Shown here piece after piece: positions 1-12,404 of a DNA stretch of 64,000 nt. A program made the position numbers and the translations under genes. Source of the stretch: Motacilla alba alba (taxonomy: Eukaryota; Chordata; Aves; Passeriformes; Motacillidae); contig NC_052017.1 of the NCBI RefSeq assembly GCF_015832195.1, forward strand, positions 47,941,652 through 48,005,651, given 5' to 3'. A model generated the notes under the pieces. The model saw nothing but the letters and a program-made list of their open reading frames with translations, was not told the DNA's origin and ran no database searches. Every line of letters starts with the position of its first letter. Positions within the stretch are counted from its first letter, which is position 1.

Positions 1-1356
1 ACACATTTTTTAAAAAGGTGGAAGTGTTGATCCTGGGAGCTACCAACATGTGAGCCTTACCTCTGTGCCTGGGAAGATCCTGGAACAGGTCCTCCTAGAG
101 GCTGCACTAAGGCACATGGGATTCAGTGGAGTGATTCAGGATAGACACCATGGCATCACCGAGGGCAAGACCCACCTGACCAACACTAGTGTCCTTCTAT
201 GATGGAGTGACTGCAGCAATGGGCAAGGAAGAGTTATGTATATTGTCTATTTGGACTTCTGTCCAGCATTAGACAGGATCCCCCACAACATCCTCTCTAA
301 ATTGGAGGTGGATGGATTTGATGTGTGGACAGTTCTGGGCACCAGGAATTGGCCTGATGGTCATGTCCAGCGGGTAGTGCTTAATGGCTCAGTATCCAGA
401 TGTAGGTCAGTCACAAGCGCTGTCCTTCAGGGGTCCTTACTGGGACCAGTGGTGTTTAATGCTGTCATTGATGACACAGACATTGGTATTAAGTGTACCC
501 TCAGAAGTTTGCAGATGACACCAAGCTGAGAGGTGCAGTTGACAAGTCTGAAGGACAGGATGCCATTCAGAGGCACCTGGACAAGGTAAAAAAAGTGAGG
601 CCATGGGAACCTAAGAGGTTCAACAAGATCAAGTGCATGGTCCTGCACTTGGGCTGGGGCCATCCCCATTATCAATACAGGCTGGGGGGGGTGAAGGGAT
701 TGAGGGCTTCCCTGTGGAGAAGGTCTTGGGGGTGCTGGTGAATGAAAAGTTTGACACAACCCAGCAAGACATGCTTATAGCCCAGAAAGACAGTTGCATC
801 CTGGGCTTCATCCAAAGCAGGGTGAGGGAGGGGATTCTGCCCCTCTATTCTGCTCTGGTGAGAACCCACCTGGGGGGCTGCATCCAGCTCTGGCGTCCTC
901 AGCACAGAAAAGACACAGACTTGTTGGAGCAGGTCTAGAGGAGAGCCATGGAGATAATCACAGGGCTGGCGCACATCTCTTAAGAGGAAAAAGTTGGGAG
1001 TATTCAGCCTGGAGAAGAGGATGATCTGGGAAGACCTTACCGTGACCTTTCAGTAGATAAAGTGTTTTTATAAGAAAAATAGGAACAGATTTTTGTGACA
1101 AGACAAGGGGTAATGGCTTTAAACTGGAGGGTAGTCTATTCATACTAGATATAAGGAAGAAATTTTTTATTGTGAGGGTAGTGAAACGCTGGAACAGGTT
1201 GCTCAGAAAAGTGGTAGATATCCCATCTCTCAGAATCATTGGACAGGACTCTGAGCAACCTGGCCTAGTTAAGAAGTCCCTGCTCATTGCAGGGGATTTG
1301 AACCAGATAAAGTTTAACAACCCCTTACACCCCAAACCATTGTATGAGTCTATGAA
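1..1356 (+). mobile_element. CR1 non-LTR retrotransposon (LINE), 3' part, degenerate, runs off the left edge
   Basis: This is the 3' portion of a CR1 LINE: the ORF2 reverse transcriptase plus 3' UTR. Conceptual translation from about position 29 gives a CR1-like pre-palm segment (PGSYQHVSLTSVPGKILEQ). It is followed by a YLDFC motif (aspartate codon 254-256), a PHNIL motif, the LQGSLLGP stretch, the catalytic FADDT box (DD codons 514-519), and the C-terminal PLYSALVR and CIQLWRPQH motifs. The 3' UTR has the usual 'ctggaacaggttgctcagaa' type text near 1190 and ends at about 1337-1356 in the degenerate ATTCTATG-like tail that is the CR1 3' hallmark. The element is dead (see the pseudogene entry). 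The 5' end lies outside the window. Moderate divergence from remembered bird CR1 text suggests an avian-age insertion rather than a recent one. Family identity is secure; the subfamily is not assigned. Confidence 0.93.
29..938 (+). pseudogene. Broken CR1 ORF2 reverse-transcriptase frame
   Basis: This is the coding part of the CR1 above, which would encode the enzyme that copies LINE RNA into the target site. The frame is disrupted at several places. There is an apparent one-base gain near 186 and a compensating loss near 229. One base is missing just before the FADD box, near 503-505. A frameshift lies in or near the G8 run at 684-691. An in-frame TAG sits at 936-938, where CR1 normally reads glutamine. 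The longest intact pieces are 236-529 (finger and palm part), 493-741 (palm with FADDT) and 633-938 (C-terminal part), each in a different frame. The catalytic aspartate pair is retained but cannot be translated in one chain. The minus-strand open frames over the same bases are antisense shadows. Confidence 0.88.
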
Positions 1357-1457
1357 GCAGGAAACAAACTCTCACAGCATTACTCTATTTTTGGTGTTTT
1401 GATAACCACCTTAATTAGGTAGAAATATGATCTATATTAAAAAACACACCAGAAGCC

Positions 1458-1540
1458 ACAAAAAAAAAACAGAACGACAACATCAACAAAAAACCCAAAC
1501 AAACAAACAAAAAATCCAAACAAAAAAGCATGAACAAACC
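1458..1540. repeat. A/C-rich low-complexity tract (CAAA-like)
   Basis: Runs of A broken by single or triple C, including three tandem CAAA-type units near 1497-1511. It begins about 100 bp after the CR1 3' end. Similar tracts recur at 3853-3892, 27719-27856, 35318-35352, 44824-44870 and 58381-58412. Confidence 0.75.
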
Positions 1541-3464
1541 CAAAATACGTATGGATGTAAATGGACTCTTTATCCTTTGTGTGTGTTTGGGTTTTACTTC
1601 CTTTAGCTTTGCATTGAAGTTTTGCTCTATCAGCTGTTTACTTCACACTCAGAGAAACCATCTTCCCTAAAAGCATCTTTTAGCCAACTGATATAATTCA
1701 GCGCTCCTACCATATTTCTCTATCCAAACTAAGATTCCCTCACTACTATCACTAGAAAGCTGTCAGTGTACCTGCTTTTAGAAAGAAAGGTACCATTCCT
1801 TCATTCCCTTCTCCCCCTTACTGTTTTTGCAGGAGTGGTGTAGAGTAGTGGGGGGTGATTAGGTTTTCAGCAAGGGAATGATAATAGGTGAGTGTCTACA
1901 GGCTGGGAAGAAATGCAGATTTGAGGTATTAGTTGTTTACAGCTGAAGTCTGGGTCCAAAACACAAAAAGTCACATTTACTTATGCAGAGGAAAACATAT
2001 GAATATATGTGAATGCCTCCAGTGCCTGGCAAAACTGGACTTTACTTGAAAAGTAAACTCTTCACCAGCATGATTCACTGTGAAATGTAACAACTTTCTT
2101 AGCACTTTGCATTTGCTTGGGAAGGAAATAAAAACATGTTCTCTAATAAAGGACTGATACCTTGATCAGCCTTAGGGATTCCTGAGAGATTTTATTTCTG
2201 ATGGGTTATGTAAGATGTAATTCTCATGTATCAATGGATTGAATTTAGGTGAAACCTGTCAGGCGTATTGTCCATTATCTTACACCAGATCTATGCTACC
2301 ACAGCACAGCCATTTCACATCCAGCACAGAAATTTGGAATTAGATTTCTCCATTAAACTCAGCTGAAACTTTTGATTTTTACTGTTATACAGACTTGTAG
2401 TGCTGGTGATCACATTTAGGTGTAAAGCTTTTCTCTCCAAAAGCAATTTAATCTATATTTTCATACCTAGAAATGCACACAACAGTTGTTATTTAGTGCA
2501 GATTTACCTGCATTTTTACATGAATAAATAATTCCCACTGTAGTTATAAGAACCTATTATTTTCTTCTATTTCCTTCAATCCCTCAGTGCACTTCTGTTT
2601 TTCCAGATTTATATGTAGCTTAAAGTCTGTAACATTCCTAAAAACCTGAGGAAACTGTTAAGACATTCCTCAAATCTACTTTGATGCAATTAAATATTAA
2701 TGCAGCAGAGTGAAAATATGCTTAAGACCCACCTATACTTCTGTTTGGAACAGCAGTACAGCCACAATGTGCTTCTCAACTGTCTTTCCACATTGGAGAT
2801 TCATTTGTGTTACAAATGTAGGATTTCAAATCTCAAAAGCAAAAATACAACAGAAGGAATCAAGATGTGAAAGAAAAAAAAAGAGGTTGTTTGACATACA
2901 GTTCAAAAAAAGTACTTCAGCAAAATAGTAGAGAGAACATGCTCAGAAAGCCAACCATTAACATAATTTCATAAAAAAACCTTATTGGGTTCATGGAAAG
3001 AACAAATTACTTTCAATGAAAACTAACTATAGTTCTCACATAGTATTTTGTTCTTGAAAATAAACGTTCTAACCTAATGAAAAGGAGAAGCATCATCATA
3101 ATAATTGAGTGGCACCAATTTCCCTTTAACCAACCCCATAGGTATTGAAGCAAAGTTCTTGCATCATGGGGATGCGTCAACAAAGCACGGAGCAGGCCAT
3201 TAATGTGGTGATCAACATCAGAAAAACCTGATTCATGACATCAAGAATAGTAATCTTGACTTATAATGAGGAACGAAATGTTTTTGGATAGCCTAATTAG
3301 TTTTTGGTCTCCACTTGCTATCACAGGTCACTGAGCTATGACAAACATGAAGAACAGCCGTGACATTTGCCAAATCATGGTAGTGTTTGGAACTAGCAAA
3401 CCCAGGAGAGATGTGAAATTACACACATGATGAAAGGTTTAAACAAAGTGAGCTATTTCAGCTG

Positions 3465-3511
3465 AATTTGTTTCCAGGAAATTCACATACTAAAATTTGT
3501 TTCCAGGAAAT
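3465..3511. repeat. 18-nt direct repeat carrying a TTCCAGGAA palindrome twice
   Basis: An identical 18-base unit occurs at 3465-3482 and 3494-3511, offset by 29 bp. Each copy contains the perfect palindrome TTCCAGGAA (3472-3480 and 3501-3509), which fits the STAT-type consensus TTCNNNGAA. It may be a local duplication only; binding is inference. Confidence 0.7.
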
Positions 3512-4182
3512 AGAAATAAAGGAAATGGCCCAGCTTCATTTTAAATTTTGGACATGTCTCCTCCCAGTCTTCAGAGAGTATTGTATTAGATTCATTGGTC
3601 TCTGAACTAACTCACAAACCACACACCACAAAGAAATAAAATATCAAGTTAATTATGTAGCCCAGGGACATCTCTTTTTCACAGACCCTTGGCTGCTCAA
3701 TAAGCTATCAATCTTTTTCTCCAGATGGTGCTGCTTCCATTCAGTTGCTCCATTGTTTCCTTCGTTATGCAAGTGGTTTCTTGATTAAAATTTGTCAACT
3801 GCCCTTCCCCTAAGCATTCTCCAAATTCAAATATTATCTGGTGTTGTTAAATGAAAAAAACCAACAAACCCCAAACACAAAAAAAACCTGCTCCCAAACA
3901 AAGTCACTAAAAATATTAAATAGAGAATGATTTCTTTTCTGTATGTTCTCCCAGAAGACAGATGTTAGTAATATGCCAAAGGCCAGATGTTTATCTGGCT
4001 GCCCTATGTGTGTCTCTGCACCTGCCTGCTCTCTGCTGCTAGCAACATAGATAACTGAGCAATCCTAATTTTCCAGCTTTTACATTTATGCATACAGTTT
4101 TAATCCTTAGATATTCCTGAAGCAAACTTGTTTCAAATGAAGCATTTCAGTTTGTGTTGTCCCCATAATGACGGGGGACTAT

Positions 4183-4225
4183 TTTCACCACTCTCTACTA
4201 GTTCTCATCACCTTTCACCACTAGT
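4183..4225. repeat. Imperfect short tandem duplication
   Basis: The text 'tttcaccact' followed by a 'tagttc.catca' block appears at about 4183-4210 and again at about 4213-4233. The second copy is shorter by a small internal deletion. It looks like replication slippage. Confidence 0.5.
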
Positions 4226-4430
4226 TCCCATCAAAACGTACCAGTAAAAGGTGAACTTTAGAAGATTTGTAGTTTTAAGTATTGAAAAGAAACCACTTGA
4301 AATTCAGAGGATTCTCTAATTGGTATTGAAGTTTTCTGTATTTAAAGTGCTGGAATGAAACCCTGTGAATAGCAAGTTTCATAAGAAGTCTTCGAGAATG
4401 CTATGATTCTGCTGAGGGAAGAAGTCCCAG

Positions 4431-4456
4431 GAGGACAGCTCTTGAGGACAGCTCTT
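4431..4456. repeat. Perfect 13-bp tandem duplication
   Basis: The unit gaggacagctctt is present twice back to back (4431-4443 and 4444-4456) with no mismatch, so it is probably a fairly recent slippage event. Confidence 0.8.
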
Positions 4457-7400
4457 ACAATACTGCGTCAGTACTGCCTCTAGTCTTGGCCAGACTGCAC
4501 CAAGAACCACAGCCATGTAGAAACTAACAGCACATGAAAAAAAACACATTTTGAACATTTTAAGACTAGAGAAGATGCAAAGGACGATGCTGGGGGAAAG
4601 CATAGCCTTTTTTAATTTGTCAACTTCAAATCCATGTGTTCTTGTCTATGTGCCTATTTTCACATTCTGCTCTGAAGTGAAGAATCCATGTGGCTATAAC
4701 TTGCCTATAAAATTGAGAGCTCCAGGAGAACTAAGGATGAAAATTTTTGCTTCAAGACAAATTTCAGGTACAATTCACAAGATCTACATTTGCAAAACTG
4801 GATGGATGAAGAGTTTTTCATTGGCATTCTCTACTTGAAGCTAAAGGACTCGTAATTGTTTCCTTTTTGCTAGTCACTGGACATATTAAACTCTCTCAAG
4901 ATATTATTATTACTCTACATATAAAGGAATTATTGCTTTTTAAGCAGACTTACTGAATTTATCTTTCCCTGTCCATATGATATACATATATTTGCATATA
5001 TATATAAAATACCGTGCAACTGTCAGAAATAGAGCTTGGCAATAAGGTAAATTATTTACATTTAAAATGACAGGCCTATGATTTTTTCAAAATGCAGCTC
5101 CCACAGTTAGACAAACATTTTAGTGTGAAATTTAGAGGCCTTAAAATCAATGGTAAAAGCATGATTGACTTTTTTTCAGTCAGAAGTTCTCTTTTCTCTG
5201 CAAGACCTCTGACAAACACTTTACCTTCAATGTCTTATAAGTGGTCCCAAATTCTCCAAATCAGCAACATTTCTTCAGTCAAGCAAAGTTTTCTCACATC
5301 CTAGGATTCACCTGTGCAACATGCACACAGGCCAGAGCGAGGAATTTGATTTTTCAAAGGTGACTACAGACTCAAATTTGACTTTTCATCAAGGAAGACT
5401 TGCATATTTGGAAATAGGGAAACAGAACAGGAAGTCCTAAAATAACAATGTATTTCCAAAGTCTTAGTTCAGTTCTTCTCTATTGCTCAGAACTTGTAGA
5501 AAACAGGTTTGGATATTTCATGAACACTTTGTTTTCAAACTTAGTATTGTAACTGCACTGATGCATTGTGCCATATGCTCATATGTCAACCATGAGAAGA
5601 TAGTTTTTCAGGGTTCCACTATCAAGCAAATCTAGCCCCAGAAAGTACCTATAAAATTTCATTATGTGATTTATTTTGATAGCTAGTATTGTAACCATGG
5701 CACATGCTTGCTCAAATGTACCTTGAGGTGTTCTGAGGACCCTGAATTAGATTCTTCAGTACATCTATGAAGGCCTGATTTGCTTCATACCAGCTGATCT
5801 GAGTACCAGTAACAGTCTGACAAGGGAAACACCGTCAAAACAAACCAGATTAACTTGGACTGCACCAAGCTTCATCCTTGATGCCGGTAATGAAACCAAA
5901 TAGTTTAAAAGAAAGGTTAGAAGTGTACACAGTACTGCTATCATGGCAGTAAGTGTGTACCTTTGGCTCTGCCTCTTCCAGAGGCGAGGAAATATTTCTC
6001 TTTTAAACACAGATTTCAGGCTCACTCCCAGCTTTTGTCTTGTATTAAAGTAAGTGATATATTTTATCCTTCTCTGTCCTTCTCACAAACACCTAAGCCA
6101 TTTATCCCATAGCATACCAAACAAAGACAGTGATGCTTGAAAGAGCAGTTTCTGCAATTGTTAGCCCTTGAAACAGACAGAGGACTGAAAACTTAAAGGC
6201 TTGCAAAGCCTGATTGCTGTCTGTGCCTTCAATTTGCACAACAGCACTAATAAAGGATATGAGACCATAGCAGCAAATGGATCCTGAGAGGTCCTGACAT
6301 GTTTCAGGCAAAATTTCAAAGGCTCCTATGTGGGGGTACAGGATGGAAGATATCATCTAAAATGTCCAAGATTACAAGTTGCAATAAGAAATCACAGGAA
6401 CTAGAACAGCATGCTGTGAAAATCCAACCAGCACATGATGGACTAGCCTTTTAAATGAAACAAACACAACCAGACGCATATTATTCCAACCCCAAAGTTC
6501 CTGCAGGATACACACTTGACAAAATCTATCTAGTGAAATTTTATTTACATTTCCAAAAGAAGCCCATCATCCAGTCCCGAAAATGGACTTATTTTACTGT
6601 TTCTATGGTAACTGTTTGCCTTTCAGAGCTACCAAATGAAATGAATGGTGAAAAATCACTCTGTATGGTCAATTAACTCCCCATTCTTCATCCCATATAT
6701 GTAACACTGCTTCATTTAAAATGCTTAGTGGTTTAGCTGTATCATGTTTCTGAATAGATATTTGTACCGTTTTCATATACGGCAATAATCCTAAGCCATG
6801 AACATCTGAGGCCTTAGTAAAATGCTTGCAAAATGTTTTAGATTTATGCCTGTAACAAAATCTTAATTTTGATCACATCATAAGTCAAAATGTCTTTGTG
6901 GACCATCAGGCAAACATTTTTAAAATATTCTGATATCCAAGTGGAGTCATATATAGTCCACTTCTCAGCAAATATTAAAACTAAGTAGTTATTCCATATA
7001 GAACTAAATCAATGGAATATTGCTGTGGCTGCTGTGGTCTAAAGGCACAGAAGAAAAAAAAAAGTTTTAGAAACCATGTCCTTTTTTTTTTTAACTTAGA
7101 AGAGCTGAAATGTGTACAAACACTTCCCCATGTCTGAAACAGAACCTGCAGATTCAATACCTGAACTGGGTTACATAATTCACTTTTCTCTGAAGTGGAT
7201 GTAATTTTTATTTGTGCTTTCTACAGGATCTTAATAAAGTTACCTTGAGCTTTTTCATTTGTCACATCATTCAACACAGAAATGTCCTTGTGGTGGTTAT
7301 TCTTCTCTTTCTGCAGTTGTTCTCCAAGCGTTCCAAGAGCCCATTATTTTCTACAAGTTCAGCTTAAAAGTTGAACTAAACTTTCCTGTCTCGTATCCCT

Positions 7401-8323
7401 GTCCCATTCTTATGGTGAAAGGCCAAGGATATTTTAGATCTTGGCAGGAACATTAAATGAAAGAAAGAACTCGGCCAAGAGGCTTTAATTAAAAACTGCC
7501 CCAGGAAGAAACTGAGGAAACTGAATCAATCACAGTTTCTGCATTTTTTTCTTAACAAAACAGGCAATTTGCAAGGTTTCAGGTATAGAACATCTTAGGG
7601 ACAATGAATGACATAGCAAATTTATATGACAGCTCGTTTTGGAGAAGGGAGCCCTTCTTGCACACTTGCAAATTGATAAACTGACGTGGCAGTGCTATTG
7701 TGCAAATATTTTTCAATCCAGAGTCAAACATATAAAGACAAGAATACTTAAATCAGAAGTGAGTACATCACTGAAGTTAGCTCAGATATGTGCCATGGGG
7801 TCAGTAGTCAGGACCTAAGAAACCCCTGCCTTGAATAGGAGAAAAAATAATGAAGTTTCAGGTCTAAGTCCTCAATTGAGCAGAATGAACTTGAACTTAA
7901 ATTTCCAATATCCCAGTCTGCTGCTCTAGTGCTGGACTTTCATGCTGGAAAAATCACTTTGTCTAAAGAAACTTTCCCCTCCCTTTATGAAAAAAATGTA
8001 AAAGCACATTCTTTTCTACAAGAGATTTGAATTTCAAGAAACTGCCTTTTTTCCTAAAGAGAGTAGATAATTGCTACCCTCAGAAAACCAGTCCATTTGG
8101 ACTTCCTTCTGTTTCAATAAATAGCAGGGTACTGAGAATACAAGATGTAGTTACAACAACATAGTGTCGTATGTGATTTGTTGTAAATATAAAAAAGACC
8201 CAGATTCTTAATTTATCATCTATCCAGGAGAAAGAAAAAAAGCACTGTATTTCTGTATGCTTGTGTAAAGACCATCCTTTTTTGGCAAGGCCAAATAATA
8301 AAGGTCCGCACTACTTTGCATAC

Positions 8324-8339
8324 AAAAAAAAAAAAAAAA
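8324..8339. repeat. A16 homopolymer
   Basis: Sixteen consecutive A. It may be a retroposon tail, but no recognisable element precedes it. Confidence 0.85.
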
Positions 8340-8539
8340 TTAAAATTTATCTAGAAACTATTCCTTCTCACCGAAATTTCACTATGAAAGTTTTAAGTCT
8401 GGTACATATCTCAGGCTTGTAAACAGCCTGAGAGGTGGGGAACTTGTTAGGAACATTATCTGGCTCACAAAACAGAAATTAGGTGTTTTTTATCACCATT
8501 GCTACTGGCCACTCTGTGTTGTTTCACGGAACACTGTTA

Positions 8540-9220
8540 GGATGTAGCCCTTGGGACACTGCCCCGAAAAACACTGCCTCAAACCCTCATGCATCAGCAG
8601 TGACTGCTGAATTAAGCCAGGCAATAGCCAATAATACCATTAACCACAAAAGGCTGATTTCTAGGGCTCTGCAGGGGAAAGCACGCTCTGTGAATAATGA
8701 GATCTTGTGGAGTGGGCTGTAAATGCTCTGTAACCGCCCCATCTGCTGGTGCGGGCTCAGGCTGCACTCAGGCGCCCTGGAAACTTCCAGCTCACACTGA
8801 AACAGGTCAGTGCTTTGGCTGGGGTTTGTGTCATAAAACACCTGGGGGCTCAGGCGTGGCTCAAAAATGGCCCTGGCCAGGTCAGCCCTGAACCATGGGG
8901 CAAGAGCGCAGAGGGAGGAAGAGTGCCGATTGCCTGGTTTGTTCCCAAACCCCTGGCAATGCTATTGACTGCTCATTAGCAAGCAATTTCATCTGTATGC
9001 ATAAACAACTGTGGCATCTCCACCTTCTGAGGGATGCAGCATGTGGTGAGCATGATGCAATGAAATACCAGCATTGATCAGCTCCAGCCCACTGATGTGC
9101 CAGCCAAGTCACTCACGATCTATTAGCAATGGATCGTGACTGTAGTTACTGCTGCTAATTACAGCATTACTACGAGAATTCTTGCAGCATTCCTTAATGA
9201 CTACTGCTAAATAAATTTGT
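8540..9220. promoter_or_regulatory. Candidate conserved noncoding element or enhancer
   Basis: The base composition changes here. The left half (about 8560-8930) is richer in GC, with about eight CpGs in a few hundred bases in an otherwise CpG-poor window. The right half (about 8960-9220) is dense in ATTA/TAAT homeodomain cores, with POU-like 'atgcataa' and several 'ttagcaa' motifs. An inverted repeat with perfect 8-base arms, TCACGATC at 9113-9120 and GATCGTGA at 9132-9139 with an 11-base loop, lies inside it. Open frames of 60-84 codons over both strands look like chance. Conservation cannot be tested from one sequence, so the enhancer reading is inference. Confidence 0.35.
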
Positions 9221-9239
9221 ATGGCATATTATTATATAA

Positions 9240-12200
9240 TAACTCACCTGAATTACACAGAAATGATGGGAAAATGTCAAAAACTTATCTGTATTCTGCC
9301 TCAGGGGGAAATCATGATGTTTGTATGTTTGTGATTTTGTTTGACTTTTCTCAGGCGTAGTGAGAGACAATGACCCATAGAAGACCAAAGTCCTATTTCT
9401 CCTCTGCTTAATTCTGGCCAAAATTCCCTGTCACTAAGCCAGCTTTTATTTAGTCAGCTTTCCACTCTGGAAGTCCCACAGAGTAGTTCAGGTTCTGCTG
9501 ATTCTAAGCACAGGAGAGTTATAAGCCAGTTCATACATTTATGTTATAAATGTGTTCCATTGCTTTGTAAAGACATAACAGTATGGCACAAGTAACATGA
9601 AAGCAAAGCCTTCCAACTTGAAATTCTCACAGAATTTAATTTTGTTCTAAACAAAAATAAAAGCAATGGTGATGGTTGTTTGCATTCCCCTCTTCTCTGA
9701 AATGCTCATATAACTGAATTCTCTAAAACCTAATGTAGGAGAATGCTCTCTTTGGAACAGTAATGCTGTGTCACCATTTCATTTCATTCTATTCCAAGAA
9801 ACATATCAAGTGAACTTATTTTGCTTTCCAGCCATCACTAACTAGTTAAAATATCTTGAGTTAAGTAAGCATCAAAGTACTGCTTTGCAGATCAAATAGG
9901 ACACATAAAAAGGTTTTAAGTAGTAACTGAGGTTCTTTGCAAGGAAAGCAATATAGAATATTAAAAAATACAAATAAGATGGTCTATACAAAACATATCA
10001 AAATGCAATTTGCACCTATTGGTAAAGAATGACTTTTCTGATCACAAAAAATTTGATGGAAATATCAGAATTTGTTCTCTTCAAATCTTCAGTTAAAGAC
10101 TGGATTTTTTTCCCCCTGAATTTCCTCATTTTACTCTGTAACACATTTCACACATCAAAAAAAGTCCTTTCAGCAATCTAGCCTAACATGCAAATTTTTT
10201 GCCTTCTTGTAGGACTCAGTGAGCTATGGGTATGTCATCAGCGAGCTATAGGTCTTCTCGGTCTATCACCTAGGACAATGATGTTATAGGAGAAAAAAGC
10301 ATTTACCCAGTTAATTTTAAATGAAATTCCTCCCATTGAGATACCTTGGAAAGCACCTAAGTCCTTCTACACTTTAAATTAGTGAAACTGAAGCTCCAGG
10401 AGTACTTACAGGACTCTTACAATTATACCTATATTGACAGGACCACTGAATGAAAAGGCTGTGATGAATCTAACATTTTGTGTTTTGTTTTGTTTTGTTT
10501 TGGGTTCCCCCCCCCCCCCCACAGAGATAAGCACTTTGGATTTGTCCTTTTTGCTGGTGGAGTTGCAGTTAACACAGATGAAGAAATGTACACTGGACAG
10601 GTCCCACCCCACCCACCACCATGTAGCTGCTTGGTCTTACACCATCCACACCTGGGCTTTGGACCAATCTCTGCCATCCCTACTCTTTGCACTGCCCCAA
10701 GCACATGACTGCTCATCTACTCTTCTCCCAGTTCATTCATGTTTTGTGAGGATAGCATGACACAGATTTTTCTACTGTGATCAGCAGCCTAAAAAGTCAC
10801 ACCTTTGTAAATCTAAGCTGATGTTCTCACTGTGGAACCCTCAAAGTTTCTAAGGTACCTTTGAAGAGCAGCAGTCTGGAACACATGGAAGCTTATCAGG
10901 TCTAAAACATGAACTTCTGAAGTTGGTAGGCGGCTACTGCTGATTTTAACGGAGAAAAATCTAAGCCAAAAAATTAAGGTGCGGTGCAGGCCAGCACTGA
11001 AGGCCCCTTCTGGTTTCTTGGGTTTCCAGATGAAAAAGGATAGACAAGATGATTAAAAAATGTAATTTAACTTTGGCTAGTCTCTGAATTTTGCTTCGTT
11101 TTCCTTCTTCTCTCATGGTTTATTTTTGCTGTTGTATTCTGCCTTGATCCTCCAAGTGCAACAAAACAATGTGTGAAATCCCACAAAAAAAAAAGAAACC
11201 AAAGAAGGAAAAAAGAAATCTCACACAAAGGACATTAATATGGTAGCAGAACTTGTGCTTATGTGTGAAGTTGGTCTGTGAAGAAGAATTAAGCTTTCTT
11301 ATAAGAGTGAGACAATACATTTTAAGGTGTTCCTTCAGATGCGTATTCCTTAGTTATATGTGCAGAAAATTGTAAAAGAAATGCCTACATTTAAAGACAG
11401 CTGCCTAAAGTTTCCACAGATAACCATCATACAAATGAGACCTATTAATGCATGAAGAAAGCAATACTGATATACAGTATCTACTCTGCACGAAAGGCAA
11501 ACGCTGAGTTCAGCACAGCTTAGAACTATTAGAAATGCTGATTTGAGAGGTACACCAAGGGATTAAAAACTTAATCCAAAACACACTAAAATTGATAACA
11601 AGGCCTATGTACACTGCAATGGGCTTTTGACTAAGTATTGCAATGTCATCACAGAGAATGGATTTTTTTCACCGTGGTCCTCTGCATGCATCTGCAGCTG
11701 TCCAACACTCCAGATTTTTGTCTTCTAGAGATCCACACTAATCTTCAGTTCAAGTTTATCACCTCAGTTCAGGCTTTACAACTTGTGCTACCCCAAAATC
11801 TTCCCCTTCTCTCAGGACCCACTTTCTACTGTGCTTCTGCAAGAAGTCCTTCGTCCCCGAGTTCTCACTGCAGCTTCACTGGAAGCAGTCAAATGAATTT
11901 ATTCATGTCCTAGCAGCATTCCCTTTGTGTGTGTTAATGAAGAGCCTGCAGTAGCAGGTTGGCACAAACCCAGTTGAGCTCTTCACCACTTCCAGCCACT
12001 GCTGCCAAGTTGCACAAGGCAAATGGCAATGCTTGTGAGTTGTGCTAGCTGCTAAAGGAAATAGGAAATCTTTGAGCAAATTTGATCAGGAGGTTAGCCT
12101 GAGGGGAGCACAGTATTTCAATTTTCTGAACAGTTGCACTATTCTGACATTCAATCTTCATGAGAAGAAAATCTGAACCATCATATTTCTGAGGGAATGA

Positions 12201-12400
12201 CATCTACTCACACTATTATCAGATCTCTCTGTAGATGGGTGACTCCCTCAGCAATGATGCTTCAAGGTTCAGTTCTGCTTAAAGCAGGGAAAGCTAAATG
12301 CAATCTGCTGTCATGGACAATAACTTGTAATCTTCCTTTCTCTCTAGAATGGTAAAACTTATCTGCAAAATGTGCTTGACTAACAGTTTTGGATTTAGAA
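9240..12400. other. AT-rich single-copy DNA, no gene seen
   Basis: No recognisable exon, RNA gene or interspersed repeat apart from the compound TTTTG/poly-C simple repeat at 10476-10520. Open frames of up to 108 codons (for example 10434-10760) run through that repeat and carry no known domain. Confidence 0.55.
10476..10520. repeat. Compound simple repeat: (TTTTG)n then C14
   Basis: About five TTTTG units (10476-10503) lead directly into fourteen consecutive C (10507-10520). Both parts are expected to be length-variable. The C run reads as a G14 run on the minus strand. Confidence 0.9.
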
Positions 12401-12404
12401 GATT

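Larger units (their letters stand above)
1361..8470. other. AT-rich single-copy DNA, no gene seen
   Basis: No frame here exceeds about 95 codons and none shows recognisable domains. It holds an A/C-rich low-complexity tract (1458-1540), a smaller one near 3853-3892, short direct duplications at 3465-3511, 4183-4225 and 4431-4456, a TA-rich patch near 4976-5010 and an A16 run at 8324-8339. I see no RNA gene and no further repeat I can name. It is probably intergenic or intronic. Confidence 0.6.

Noticed and set aside
427..974. Minus-strand open frames of 100-110 codons
   Set aside because: They are antisense to the CR1 reverse-transcriptase sequence and have no domain of their own.
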